Positions 16,761-26,233 of a stretch of 64,000 nt of DNA are shown piece by piece. This stretch comes from Lysobacter capsici. Its GTDB lineage: Bacteria; Pseudomonadota; Gammaproteobacteria; Xanthomonadales; Xanthomonadaceae. Position numbers and translations under genes: made by a program. The stretch lies in NCBI RefSeq assembly GCF_014779555.2, contig NZ_CP094357.1, positions 5,704,001-5,768,000 of the forward strand, written 5' to 3'. How positions within the stretch are numbered: the first letter of the stretch is position 1; the number at the start of each line of letters is the position of its first letter. Below the pieces are notes generated by a model. That model was not told where the DNA came from and searched no databases. It saw only the letters and a list, made by a program, of their open reading frames with translations.

Positions 16761-18167
16761 ATGAACTCACCTGCTTCCCTGCCCGGGACGGCCGCCACGC
16801 CGGTCGGCGCCGTTGCATCCCACGATTCCAAGCCACTGCCGGACGAGGTAACCCAGCTCGAGGTCGACGTGCTCGTCGTCGGCGGCGGCCCGGCCGGCAC
16901 CACCGCGGCAACCCTGCTCGCGCGCAAGGGCTGGAAGGTGCTGCTGCTGGAAAAGGGCAGCCACCCGCGCTTTCACATCGGCGAATCGCTGCTGCCGATG
17001 AACCTGGCGATCCTCGAACGTCTGGGCGTGCTCGAACAGGTCCGCGCGATCGGCACCCACAAGCCCGGCGCCGAGTTCCCGATCGACGCCGATCGCTACA
17101 ACACCTTCCGTTTCGAACGCGCGCTCAATCCGCAGTTCGGTTACGCCTTCCAGGTCAAGCGCGAACAGTTCGACGAATTGCTGTTCCGCCACAGCCAGGC
17201 CAACGGCGTGGACGCGCGCGAACGGGTCAAGGTCGAGAAGGTCGAGTTCAACGATCAAGGCCGCCCGGTCGCCGCGATCGCGCGCGATCACGACGGCCGC
17301 GAGCTGCGCATCCGCATGCGCTATCTGGTCGACGGCAGCGGCCGCGACACCTTCATCGGCTCGCAGCTCAAGCTCAAGCAGAAGAACACCCTGCACCAGT
17401 CGGCGGCGATTTTCAGCCACTTCACCGGCGTGCAGCGCCGCGACGGCGAGGACGCCGGCAACATCACCGTGCAGCGTTTCGCGCATGGCTGGATGTGGCT
17501 GATCCCGTTGCAGGGCGACGTGATGAGCGTGGGCGCGGTGTGTTTCCCCGAATACCTCAAGCAGCGCCGTGGCGAGACCGAGGCGTTCTTGATGAAGACG
17601 CTGGAGTCGGAACCGTCGGTGGCCAAGCGCATGCAGGGCGCGCAGCGCTGCGGCGAGGTACACGTCACCGGCAACTATTCCTATACCTGCTCGCGGATGA
17701 CCGGGCCGGGCTGGGTGATGGTCGGCGATGCGTACGCGTTCGTCGATCCGGTGTTTTCCTCCGGCGTGTATCTGGGCATGAACAGCGGCGAGCAGGCCGC
17801 CTCGGTGGTCGACGGCGCGCTGCGCGAGCCGGCGCGCGAGGCCGAACTGCAGCGCGGCATGGTGGTGCGACTCAAGCGCGGGCTCAAGCATTTCCAGTGG
17901 TTCATCTACCGCTTCACCACCCCGGTGATGCGCGAACTGTTCAATGCGCCGCGCAATTTCTGGCAGGTGGAACAGGCGGTGATCTCGATGTTGGCTGGCG
18001 ACGTATTCGACAACAAGGCGGTGCTGCGGCGCCTGCGCCTGTTCCGTTTCATCTATGCGATGACCGCCGTGCGCATGGCGCCGCAGGCCTTGCGCGGCTG
18101 GTTGCGGCGCAAGCGCCAGGTCGGCGTGGAGTTCCGCGGCGACACGCTGCAGCAGGGCAATCCGTGA
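16761..18167 (+). CDS. FAD-dependent oxidoreductase of halogenase type
   Basis: The 468-residue flavoprotein has the FAD-binding GGGPAG motif at residues 41-46, the HIGESLLP segment, and the GWMWLIP sequence at 243-249, which is the GWxWxIP signature of flavin-dependent halogenases. A second FAD segment, GDAYAFVDP, follows. In xanthomonadin loci such a protein is proposed to halogenate or otherwise oxidise the aryl head; the halide and whether halogenation occurs cannot be read from sequence. It is divergent from the ACP gene and coupled by a GTGA overlap to the XanB2-like gene. Confidence 0.8.
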   Translation: MNSPASLPGTAATPVGAVASHDSKPLPDEVTQLEVDVLVVGGGPAGTTAATLLARKGWKVLLLEKGSHPRFHIGESLLPMNLAILERLGVLEQVRAIGTHKPGAEFPIDADRYNTFRFERALNPQFGYAFQVKREQFDELLFRHSQANGVDARERVKVEKVEFNDQGRPVAAIARDHDGRELRIRMRYLVDGSGRDTFIGSQLKLKQKNTLHQSAAIFSHFTGVQRRDGEDAGNITVQRFAHGWMWLIPLQGDVMSVGAVCFPEYLKQRRGETEAFLMKTLESEPSVAKRMQGAQRCGEVHVTGNYSYTCSRMTGPGWVMVGDAYAFVDPVFSSGVYLGMNSGEQAASVVDGALREPAREAELQRGMVVRLKRGLKHFQWFIYRFTTPVMRELFNAPRNFWQVEQAVISMLAGDVFDNKAVLRRLRLFRFIYAMTAVRMAPQALRGWLRRKRQVGVEFRGDTLQQGNP

Positions 18168-19180
18168 GCGCCGCGCCCTCCATGTTGACCGGCCCGCACT
18201 TGCAGGTGGATTACCTCGACGGCACGCCCGAGCAGGTGCTCGCGCACGACGACACGCTGGCGGTGTTCGGCTTCGGCCAGGACGCGCCGCATCACGACGA
18301 CCCGCGTTACTTGCGCGTGGCGCTGGAACCGTTCGGCGACCGCCGGCTGGAACGCTGGCGCGCCAGCGGCCCGGTGTCCAGCGGCCGCGACGGCGACCTG
18401 GCCTGGTCCGAGGACGGCGCGCTGCAGTTCGGCGTGATCGAACTCGACGAGCCCGAGCCGCTGCCCGGCGAAGCCACCAACGGCGAGATCGCGCGCGCGG
18501 CCGAGTACCTGTACCGCAAGCTGATCGCGTTCACCGCGCAGCGCGGTTATCCGCATCTGCTGCGGATCTGGAATTACCTCGACGGCATCACCCTGGGCCA
18601 CGGCGACGAAGAACGCTATCGGGTGTTCTGCGTCGGCCGCGCCGCCGGCCTGGGCGAGTTCCCGATCGCGCGCCTGCCGGCCGCGACCGCGATCGGCCGG
18701 GTCGACGGCGCGCGCCGCCTGCAGGTGTACTGGCTGGCCTCGCGCACGCCCGGCACGCCGCTGGAAAACCCGCGCCAGGTCAGCGCTTACCGTTACCCGC
18801 GCCAGTACGGCCCGCAGTCGCCGAGCTTCGCCCGCGCGATGCTGCCGCCGCAGCCCGGCGCGATGCCGTTGCTGCTGTCGGGCACCGCGGCCGTGGTCGG
18901 TCATGAGTCCAAGCACGTCGAATCGGTGCTGGCCCAGCTCGACGAAACCCTGACCAACTTCGACAGCCTGATCGACGCCGCGCGGCAACGCTGGCCGAAC
19001 CTGCCGCCCGCGTTCGGCGCCGGCAGTTGCCTGAAGGTCTACGTGCGCGACGTGCAGGACATCGACACCGTCGCCGCGGCGCTGGACCGCCGCTACGGCA
19101 ACCGCGTCCCGCGCATCCTGCTGCATGCGGCGATCTGCCGGCATGAGTTGCGGGTGGAGATCGATGGGGTGCATGGGTAG
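18164..19180 (+). CDS. xanB2: XanB2-like chorismatase (3-hydroxybenzoate forming)
   Basis: The 338-residue protein belongs to the FkbO/Hyg5/XanB2 chorismatase family, which cleaves chorismate; XanB2 is reported to give 3- and 4-hydroxybenzoate, the first being the pigment head and the second a ubiquinone precursor. Family segments include AEYLYRKLIAF, the FCVGRAAGL part, and HESKHVESVLAQLDETLTNF. The start is a GTG overlapping the TGA of the previous gene; an ATG six codons later gives 332 residues and is a fair alternative. A terminator follows. The gene symbol is by clear family resemblance and context. Confidence 0.85.
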   Translation: MSAAPSMLTGPHLQVDYLDGTPEQVLAHDDTLAVFGFGQDAPHHDDPRYLRVALEPFGDRRLERWRASGPVSSGRDGDLAWSEDGALQFGVIELDEPEPLPGEATNGEIARAAEYLYRKLIAFTAQRGYPHLLRIWNYLDGITLGHGDEERYRVFCVGRAAGLGEFPIARLPAATAIGRVDGARRLQVYWLASRTPGTPLENPRQVSAYRYPRQYGPQSPSFARAMLPPQPGAMPLLLSGTAAVVGHESKHVESVLAQLDETLTNFDSLIDAARQRWPNLPPAFGAGSCLKVYVRDVQDIDTVAAALDRRYGNRVPRILLHAAICRHELRVEIDGVHG

Positions 19181-19223
19181 GACGGGAATCGGGAATCGGG
19201 AAAGAGCTCGAGGCAGGACCAAG

Positions 19224-19252
19224 AAAAAGGGAGGCCGAAGCCTCCCTTTTTT
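19224..19252 (+). terminator. Rho-independent terminator after xanB2-like gene
   Basis: The stem AAAGGGAGGC pairs with GCCTCCCTTT around a CGAA loop, followed by further T residues. It should end the halogenase-xanB2 transcript. Short GGGAATC-type repeats lie on both sides (19182-19201 and 19306-19337) in opposite orientation. Confidence 0.85.
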
Positions 19253-19339
19253 ATTGCGTCTTCGTATCGGGTTTGATCGGCAACGAGAATCGTCTGCCGC
19301 TTTTACGATTCCCCATTCCCGACTCCCGATTCCCGCCCC

Positions 19340-22300
19340 TTACAAATCGACCCCAAAGCCCACGCCGCCCGAGCTCTCCGAGCCCGAGAAGGCCGCGCCG
19401 ATGCTGATCGACACGTTCTCGTTGATGCGGCGGCCGTAACCGATCGCCAGGCCGCTTTCGCCTTCCTGGAAACCGGCGCCGACCGACAAGCGGCCGCGAC
19501 CGGGCTTGGCGTAGGCGTTGTTGGCCGACATCTGCGCCATCGCCGCCGACATCGCGCCGTTGCGGCTGACCCGACGATCGAGATCTTCGAAACGATCGTT
19601 GACCTCGGAACGGAAGGTGCCGAAGTCCAGGTTCAGATTGCTGATGCGCTGGTCGGTGTAGCTGTTGGCCGACTGCAGGGTGCGCGCATCGCCGGCATCG
19701 GCGCGGGTGTTGGCCTGCTGGATCTGGGTGTTGGTGTAGTTGGTCGAGGTCTGCACCGAGGCCACGTCGCCAGCCTGCATCTGCCGCAGGTTGACCGCGT
19801 CGGTCGGCGCGGCGCCGTCGGCGAGGTTGGACACGCGGGTGCCGTTGGCGCCTTCCAGGGTCAGCTGATTACGCGAGGCATCGTCGTAGTTCGCCGACAA
19901 CGGCGAACCGCCCGGGCCTTGCGGACCGGTGGGGCCGTCCGGACCCTGCGGGCCCTGAGGACCTTGCGGACCCTGCGGCCCTTGCGGGCCCTGCGGACCG
20001 GCCGGGATCGCCGCGATGCGCCCGTACAGATCGGTGATCCGTCCGTCGACCGCGCCGAACGCCGAACCCACGTCGTTGAACGCGCTGCCCTGGATCGTGT
20101 AGGTCGGCGCGACGAACACGCCGCCGGTGAAGCTGGCGCCGGCGCCGAACACGCCCATCACGTTGTTGAGCTGCGACAGGTTGACCGCGTCGGTGTCCTG
20201 GCTGGCGGCCGCGACGTTGACGATCTGACGCTCGCGACCGGCCGCGCCCACCGACACGGTGTTGGCGCGATCGGCGAGCGAGCCGTTGCCCAGCGCGACC
20301 GAATCGGCCGCGGTGGTCTGGCTGTTGTTGCCGAGCACCACGCTGTCGGCGCCGCTCGCGGTGTTGCCGTTGCCCACCGCGGTGGCGTTGTCGCCGTCGA
20401 CGGTGTTGGTGTTGCCCAACGCGGTGGCGTTGGCCGCGATCACCTGGTTGGTCGAACCGAAGGCGCTGCTGCCCGCGCCCTGCACCACGTTGAAGTTGCC
20501 GAACGCGCTGCTGTTTTCGCCGATCGACTGATTGACGTAGCCGAATGCGCTGGAGTAATCGCCGCTGGCGTCGTTCAAGGTACCGACCGCCGCGCTTTCC
20601 ATGCCGCGGGCGGTGTTGCCGCGGCCGATCGCGCTGGAATCGGCGCCGCTGGCGACGCTCTCATAGCCCAGCGCGCTGCTGCCGACACCGCTGGATTCGC
20701 TGCCTACGCCCGCCGCCACGCTGTTCGCGCCAGTCTGGGTACCGCGAACCACGAAGCCGTCGCCGACCGTGGTGATCGCGTTCTGCAACTGACGCACGTT
20801 GACCGCATCGGTCGCCTGCGATCCGTCGGCGACGTTGACGATCTGACGCTCGGCGCCGGCCGCGCCGACCGAGACCGTGTTGGCGCGGTCGGCGATCGAG
20901 TTCGAACCCAAGGCAACCGAGTCAGCCGCGGTGGCCTGGCTGTTGAAACCGGCGGCGAGGCTGTTGGCGCCGCTGGCGGTGTTGCCGCTGCCGACCGCGG
21001 TGGCGTTGACGCCTTCGACGGTGTTGCCGTTGCCGATGGCGTTGGCGTTCTCCGCCGAGACCACGTTGTCGCCGCCGACCGCGTTGGCGTTGAGCGCCGT
21101 CACCTGGTTGTCGCGACCGAAGGCATTGGCGCCTTCGGCGGTCACGATGTTGAAGTTGCCGACCGCGCTGCTGTTCTCGCCGCTGGCCCGGTTGACGTAG
21201 CCGAGCGCGCTGGCATAGTCGCCGCTGGCTTCGTTGACCGTACCGACCGCCACGCTCTCGGCGCCGCTGGCGGCGTTGGCGCGGCCGACCGCGGTGGAAT
21301 CGATGCCGCTGGCGACGCTCTGATAACCCAGCGCGCTGCTGCCCGCACCGCTCGACTCGCTGCCGGCACCGGCCGCGACGCTGTTGGCGCCGGTCTGGGT
21401 GCCGCGGATCACGAAGCCGTCGCCGGCCGTGCTGATCGCGCCCTGCAACTGACGCAGGTTGACCGCATCGGTCGCCGCAGTCGCATCGGCGACGTTGGCG
21501 ATGTTGCGTTCCGCGCCCGCCGCGCCCACCGACACCGTGTTGGCGCGGTCGGCGATCGAGTTGGAACCCAACGCGACCGAATCGGCGGCCGTGGCCTGGC
21601 TGTTGAAGCCGGCGGCGAGACTGTTGGCGCCGCTGGCGGTGTTGCCGTTGCCGATCGCGGTGGCGTTGGCGCCGGTGGCTTTGTTGCTGTTGCCGAAGGC
21701 ATTGGCGTTTTCGGCCGTCGCTTCGTTCTCGCCGCCGAACGCGTTGCCGTTGACCGCGGTCACCTGATTGCCGCGACCGAAGGCGTTGCCGCCCACTTCC
21801 AGCACGCTGTTGAAATTACCGAACGCGCTGCTGTTCTCGCCGAGGGTCTGGTTGACGTAACCGAACGCGCTCGAATACGCGCCCGAAGCATCGTTGGCCG
21901 TGCCGAATGCCGCGCTTTCCAGCCCGGTCGCGGTGCTGCCGAAACCCACCGCGCTGGAGCCGTCGCCGCTGGCGATGCTGAAGTTGCCCAGCGCGCTGCT
22001 GTTGGCGCCGCTGGCCTCGCTGCCGACACCGGCCGCGACCGCGTTCGCGCCAGTCTGGGTACCGCGAATCACGAAGCCATCGCCCATGGCTTGCAATTGA
22101 CGCACGTTGACCGCATCGGTCGCCTGCGAACCGTCGGCGACGTTGACGATCTGACGCTCGGCGCCGGCCGCACCGACCGACACCGTGTTGGCGCGGTCGG
22201 CGATCGAGTTGGAACCCAAGGCCACCGAATCGTCGGCCGTGGCCTGGCTGTTGAAGCCGGCCGCGAAGCTGTTGGCGCCGCTGGCGACGTTGCCGCTGCC

Positions 22301-25300
22301 GACCGCAGTGGCGTTGGCACCAGCGACGTTGTTGCCGTTGCCGATCGCGCTGGCGTTGGCGCCACCGACGGTATTGTCGCCGCCGAAGGCATTGCCATTC
22401 ACGCCGTTGACCGTATTGAGGCGACCGAAGGCATTCGAACCCACGCCATTGGCGAGGTTGAAATTGCCGAAGGCGCTGGCATCGTCGGCACCAGCGACGT
22501 TGACGAAACCGACCGCGCTGGAACCGCTGCCGCTGGCGGTATTGGCCGCGCCGACCGCGGTGCTGTCGTCGCCGCTGGCGACGCTGCCGCTGCCCAGCGC
22601 GCTGCTGCCCGCGCCGCTCGATTCGCTGCCGGCACCGGCCGCGACGCTGTTGGCGCCGGTCTGGGTGCCGCGGATCACGAAGCCATCGCCGATCGCCTGC
22701 AACTGACGCAGGTTGACCGCATCGGTCGCCGCGGTCGCATCGGCGACGTTGGCGATGTTACGTTCCGCGCCCGCCGCGCCCACCGACACCGTGTTGGCGC
22801 GGTCGGCGATCGAGTTGGAACCCAAGGCCACCGAATCGTCGGCCGTGGCCTGGCTGTTGAAGCCGGCCGCGAAGCTGTTGGCGCCGCTGGCGGTGTTGCC
22901 ACTGCCGATCGCGGTGGCGTTGGCGCCGTCGACTACGTTGGCGTTGCCGAAGGCGCTGGCGTTGTCCGAGTTCACCTGGTTGGTCGAGCCGAAGGCATTG
23001 CTGCCCGCGCCCAAAACCGTATTGAAGTTGCCGAACGCACTGCTGTTCTCGCCGACGGCCTGATTGACGTAGCCGAACGCGCTGGAGTAATCGCCCTCCG
23101 CACCGTTCAAGGTACCGAACGCCGCGCTTTCCAAGCCGCTGGCGGTATTGCCCCAACCCACCGCGCTGGCGTTGTCGCCGCTGGCGATGCTGGAGTTGCC
23201 CACCGCGGTGCTGTTCGCGCCGCTGGCGAGGCTGCCGTTACCGAGCGCGCTGGCGTTGTCGCCGCTGGCCTCGCTGCCCACGCCGGCCGCGACCGCGTCG
23301 GTGCCGGTCTGGGTGCCGCGGATCACGAAGCCGTCGCCGGCGGTGGTGATCGCATCCTGCAACTGACGCACGTTGACCGCGTCGGTGTCGTCGGTGCCGT
23401 CGGCGACGTTGGCGATCTGACGCTCGGCGCCGAGGGCACCGACCGAGATCGTGTTGGCGCGATCGGCGACCGAGTTGGAACCCAGCGCGACCGAATCGTC
23501 CGCCGTGGCCTGGCTGTTGAAACCGGCGGCGAGGCTGTTGACGCCGCTGGCGGTGTTGCCGCTGCCGATCGCGGTGGCGTTGGCGCCGTCGACGGTGTTG
23601 TCGCCGCCGAAGGCATTGCCGTTCGCGCCACTCACCGTATTGTTCGCGCCGACGGCGTTGCCGGCATCGCCGTCGACCTGATTGAAGCTGCCGACCGCGT
23701 TGCTGTTGGCGGCGTTGGCGAGGTTGCCGGTGCCGATCGCGGTGGCGTTGTCGCCGTCGCTGGTGTTGTCGCCGCCGATCGCGTTGCTGTTCAAACCGTT
23801 GGCGGTGTTGCCGCGGCCTGCGGCGACGCTGCCGTTGCCGGTGGCGGTGTTGAAGTTGCCCAGCGCGCTGGCGTTGGCGCCGCCGGCGATATTGACGTAA
23901 CCCACCGCGCTGGCGCCGTTGGCGCTGGCTTCGTTGGCCACGCCGATCGCGCTGGCGTCGTCGGCGCTGGCGGTGTTGTCGGTGCCCAGTGCCGCCGCGC
24001 CGACACCGCCGGCGATATTGCCGCTGCCGAAGGCGTTGCTGTTGGCGCCGCCGGCTTCATTGAGACTGCCGACCGCGCTGGCATTGTCGCCGCTGGCGAT
24101 GTTGTCGCCGCCGACCGCATTGCTGTTGACGCCGGTGGCGAGGTTGAGACGGCCGACGGCGTTCGCGCCGATGCCGCTGGCTTCGTTGAAATTGCCCAGC
24201 GCGCTGCTGTCGTCGGCGCCGGCGGTGTTGACGAAACCCACCGCGCTGGCGCCGCTGCCGCTGGCGGTGTTGGCCGCGCCGACGGCGGTGCTGTCCGCGC
24301 CGCTAGCGACGCTGCCGCTGCCGAGCGCGCTGCTGCCCGCGCCGCTGGATTCGCTGCCCGCGCCCGCGGCGACGCTGTTCGCGCCGGTCTGGGTGCCGCG
24401 CACCACGAAGCCGTCGCCGAGCGCCTGCAACTGGCTCAGGTTGACCGCATCGTTGGCCTGGGTGCCGTTGGCGACGTTGGTGATCTGACGTTCGCTGCCG
24501 GCCGCGCCGACCGAAACCGTGTTGGCGCGATCGGCGACCGAGCCGTTGCCCAGCGCGACCGCGTCGTCTGCGGTGGCCTGCGCGCCGACACCGGCGGCGA
24601 GGCTGCGCGCGCCGCTGACGGTATTGCCGTTGCCCAGCGCGGTGGCGTTGATGCCGGTGACGCGGTTGTCGCCGCCGAAGGCGTTGCCGTTTTCGCTCTC
24701 GACCCGGTTGCCACGGCCCACGCCGTTGGCGCCGACGCCGGTGACGCTGTTGAAGTTGCCCAGCGCGCTGGCACCATCGGCGCCGGCGGTGTTGACGAAC
24801 CCGACCGCCGTGGCGCCCTGACCGCTGGCTTCGTTGATCCGGCCCACCGCGGTGGTCTCGCCGGCGCTGGCGGTGTTGCCGCTGCCGACCGCGAGCGACG
24901 CGTCGCCCGCGGCGATGTTGCCGACGCCCGAGGCGTGGCTGCCGGCGCCGTCGGCGGCGCTGGCGTTGCCGACCGCCACCGCGCCCAGGCCCGCCGCCGA
25001 ATTGTTGACGCCCAGCGCGACCGCGCCGGCGCCGTCGGCGCTGTTGTCGCTGCCGAAGGCGTTGGCGTTGTCGCCGAGCACCAGGTTGCCGCGGCCGAAC
25101 GCGTTGCTGCGCGCGCCGCCGGCCTCATTGAAATTGCCGACCGCGCTGCTGTCGTCGCCGCGGGCGGTGTTGACGTAACCCAGCGCGCTGGCGCCCGCGC
25201 CGTCAGCGCTGTTGGCCTGACCGATCGAGACGCTTTCCTCGCCTTGCGCGGTGTTGCCGTTGCCGCACGCGATCGCGTCGGTGCCGTTGGCGCTGCTGCC

Positions 25301-25432
25301 GCCGCTGTTTTCGTTGCTGGTGTCGCCGTCGTTGAGGTCGCAGTTGTTGCCTGCGAACGCTACGGGTGCTGCGACCACGTTCATACCGATGACGCTGGCG
25401 ATAGCCAGCGCCAGTAGGGTGCTGCGATTCAT
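19340..25432 (-). CDS. Trimeric autotransporter adhesin, YadA-like
   Basis: The 2030-residue product starts MNRSTLLALA after a strong AGGGGGA site and has a signal peptide cleaved near AFA-GN (residue 27). Seven head modules made of YadA head repeats (SSALGNF, AVGxxNxASG type) are each closed by a conserved connector containing DRANTVSVGAAG and DAVNxxQLQ. Six of the connectors continue into GDGFVxRGTQTG. Then come a Gly-X-Y stretch of ten triplets, a coiled-coil stalk and a YadA anchor of about 70 residues ending GVGFGVDL. It should assemble as a trimer on the surface and bind host, fungal or cell surfaces. A 28-codon upstream extension lacks a signal and is rejected. Confidence 0.93.
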   Translation of the reverse strand: MNRSTLLALAIASVIGMNVVAAPVAFAGNNCDLNDGDTSNENSGGSSANGTDAIACGNGNTAQGEESVSIGQANSADGAGASALGYVNTARGDDSSAVGNFNEAGGARSNAFGRGNLVLGDNANAFGSDNSADGAGAVALGVNNSAAGLGAVAVGNASAADGAGSHASGVGNIAAGDASLAVGSGNTASAGETTAVGRINEASGQGATAVGFVNTAGADGASALGNFNSVTGVGANGVGRGNRVESENGNAFGGDNRVTGINATALGNGNTVSGARSLAAGVGAQATADDAVALGNGSVADRANTVSVGAAGSERQITNVANGTQANDAVNLSQLQALGDGFVVRGTQTGANSVAAGAGSESSGAGSSALGSGSVASGADSTAVGAANTASGSGASAVGFVNTAGADDSSALGNFNEASGIGANAVGRLNLATGVNSNAVGGDNIASGDNASAVGSLNEAGGANSNAFGSGNIAGGVGAAALGTDNTASADDASAIGVANEASANGASAVGYVNIAGGANASALGNFNTATGNGSVAAGRGNTANGLNSNAIGGDNTSDGDNATAIGTGNLANAANSNAVGSFNQVDGDAGNAVGANNTVSGANGNAFGGDNTVDGANATAIGSGNTASGVNSLAAGFNSQATADDSVALGSNSVADRANTISVGALGAERQIANVADGTDDTDAVNVRQLQDAITTAGDGFVIRGTQTGTDAVAAGVGSEASGDNASALGNGSLASGANSTAVGNSSIASGDNASAVGWGNTASGLESAAFGTLNGAEGDYSSAFGYVNQAVGENSSAFGNFNTVLGAGSNAFGSTNQVNSDNASAFGNANVVDGANATAIGSGNTASGANSFAAGFNSQATADDSVALGSNSIADRANTVSVGAAGAERNIANVADATAATDAVNLRQLQAIGDGFVIRGTQTGANSVAAGAGSESSGAGSSALGSGSVASGDDSTAVGAANTASGSGSSAVGFVNVAGADDASAFGNFNLANGVGSNAFGRLNTVNGVNGNAFGGDNTVGGANASAIGNGNNVAGANATAVGSGNVASGANSFAAGFNSQATADDSVALGSNSIADRANTVSVGAAGAERQIVNVADGSQATDAVNVRQLQAMGDGFVIRGTQTGANAVAAGVGSEASGANSSALGNFSIASGDGSSAVGFGSTATGLESAAFGTANDASGAYSSAFGYVNQTLGENSSAFGNFNSVLEVGGNAFGRGNQVTAVNGNAFGGENEATAENANAFGNSNKATGANATAIGNGNTASGANSLAAGFNSQATAADSVALGSNSIADRANTVSVGAAGAERNIANVADATAATDAVNLRQLQGAISTAGDGFVIRGTQTGANSVAAGAGSESSGAGSSALGYQSVASGIDSTAVGRANAASGAESVAVGTVNEASGDYASALGYVNRASGENSSAVGNFNIVTAEGANAFGRDNQVTALNANAVGGDNVVSAENANAIGNGNTVEGVNATAVGSGNTASGANSLAAGFNSQATAADSVALGSNSIADRANTVSVGAAGAERQIVNVADGSQATDAVNVRQLQNAITTVGDGFVVRGTQTGANSVAAGVGSESSGVGSSALGYESVASGADSSAIGRGNTARGMESAAVGTLNDASGDYSSAFGYVNQSIGENSSAFGNFNVVQGAGSSAFGSTNQVIAANATALGNTNTVDGDNATAVGNGNTASGADSVVLGNNSQTTAADSVALGNGSLADRANTVSVGAAGRERQIVNVAAASQDTDAVNLSQLNNVMGVFGAGASFTGGVFVAPTYTIQGSAFNDVGSAFGAVDGRITDLYGRIAAIPAGPQGPQGPQGPQGPQGPQGPDGPTGPQGPGGSPLSANYDDASRNQLTLEGANGTRVSNLADGAAPTDAVNLRQMQAGDVASVQTSTNYTNTQIQQANTRADAGDARTLQSANSYTDQRISNLNLDFGTFRSEVNDRFEDLDRRVSRNGAMSAAMAQMSANNAYAKPGRGRLSVGAGFQEGESGLAIGYGRRINENVSISIGAAFSGSESSGGVGFGVDL
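19910..19999 (-). repeat. Collagen-like Gly-X-Y segment within the adhesin
   Basis: Reading on the minus strand gives ten uninterrupted Gly-X-Y triplets: six GPQ, then GPD, GPT, GPQ and GPG. Codons for proline vary (mostly CCG, one CCT), and for glycine GGC, GGT and GGG are used, so the stretch is selected at protein level rather than a simple DNA slippage product. It sits between the last head module and the stalk. Confidence 0.9.
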
Positions 25433-25801
25433 GCGTTTTCCCCCTAATGGCTGACAAGAACCGGATTCGGAACCGTCGAAGCGCGACCATGCTTGTGACC
25501 GCGCCCTCCCCGGCACCGGTTTGGTTAACCATAAACGTTTTTGTGCACTTTTTTACATTGGATCCGGTATATAAATTCTGTGGCCTGATGAACACACTGA
25601 GCACGGCCCCGTTCATCACGCTGCAATGCAGCAAATTCACCATGGCCGGTTTTGCCTGCTTTTTTACGTCCTTGTGTTCGATCCGGTTTCGTGCGCAAAC
25701 TCGGCTGCGGCTTGTCGTTGCTTCACACAAATAACCGCATTCGTTCGTATAGAAACACCGTCCGAACGAGTCACCATTGCCAATTCTTAGGGGGATTGAT
25801 C
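25433..25801. promoter_or_regulatory. Divergent regulatory region, adhesin / secreted protein
   Basis: This spacer is clearly richer in A and T than its surroundings. It holds TTTTTTAC tracts near 25550 and 25660, each followed by GATCCGGT, and a TATAAA-like hexamer near 25570. Both outward genes start behind nearly the same leader: TTAGGGGGA then 6-7 bases and ATG. This suggests shared control and strong translation of both, but no -35/-10 pair can be fixed by eye. Confidence 0.5.
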
Positions 25802-26233
25802 ATGAGTACTCGCTTGAAAGTCGGGCTGTTGATGCCCGGCTTGCTCCTTGCCACCTGTTGCGTGGCCCAAGCCGCCGAACCGTCCACCGCGGACGCCTCG
25901 GTTTCCAGTTCCAAGGTCGGCATCGACGCGAACGGAAAGCTGCGTCCGCTGACCGAAGCCGAGAGCCAGGCGCTCGATAAGGCCGCTGCGACGCAGCAAA
26001 AGTCGACGGCGAAGGCCCGCACCTTGCGCGGCGCGTTCCCGGCCAACGCAAGCGAGGTCCGCGCCAGCGAACGTCGCCTGTCCAACGGCGCGGTCGCGCG
26101 CAAGATGCCGCTGTCGGAGATGAGCACGCTCACCGCCACCCGCGACGCGAACGGCAAGATCGTCATCCAGCACAGCGATCCCAGCGACGACGCCGCTCCC
26201 GCCACTCAGCACGGGGAGCTGCCGCGTGAATAA
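25802..26233 (+). CDS. Small secreted protein coupled to a metalloprotease
   Basis: The 143-residue protein has a signal peptide with a cysteine pair in the core and cleavage near AQA-AE (about residue 24). The mature part is polar, with VGIDANGKLRPLTEAESQAL, a pattern I associate with short exported xanthomonad proteins next to PA-domain proteases, then a basic stretch and a DANGKIVIQH segment. Function is not known; an inhibitor, chaperone or partner of the protease is possible. The TTAGGGGGA site fixes the ATG. It overlaps the next gene by eight bases. Confidence 0.75.
   Translation: MSTRLKVGLLMPGLLLATCCVAQAAEPSTADASVSSSKVGIDANGKLRPLTEAESQALDKAAATQQKSTAKARTLRGAFPANASEVRASERRLSNGAVARKMPLSEMSTLTATRDANGKIVIQHSDPSDDAAPATQHGELPRE

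Noticed and set aside
19919-25417. A 1832-codon open frame on the + strand through the adhesin gene
   Set aside because: It is the complement of the repetitive adhesin. Its apparent protein is Ala/Arg/Val/Gly-rich with no domain, start signal or terminal features, and the minus-strand protein has a signal peptide and anchor.
19340-25432. CRISPR-like array suspected from repeated short DNA blocks
   Set aside because: The repeats are in-frame coding units of a trimeric adhesin with variable spacing and no constant repeat-spacer rule; no cas genes are near.
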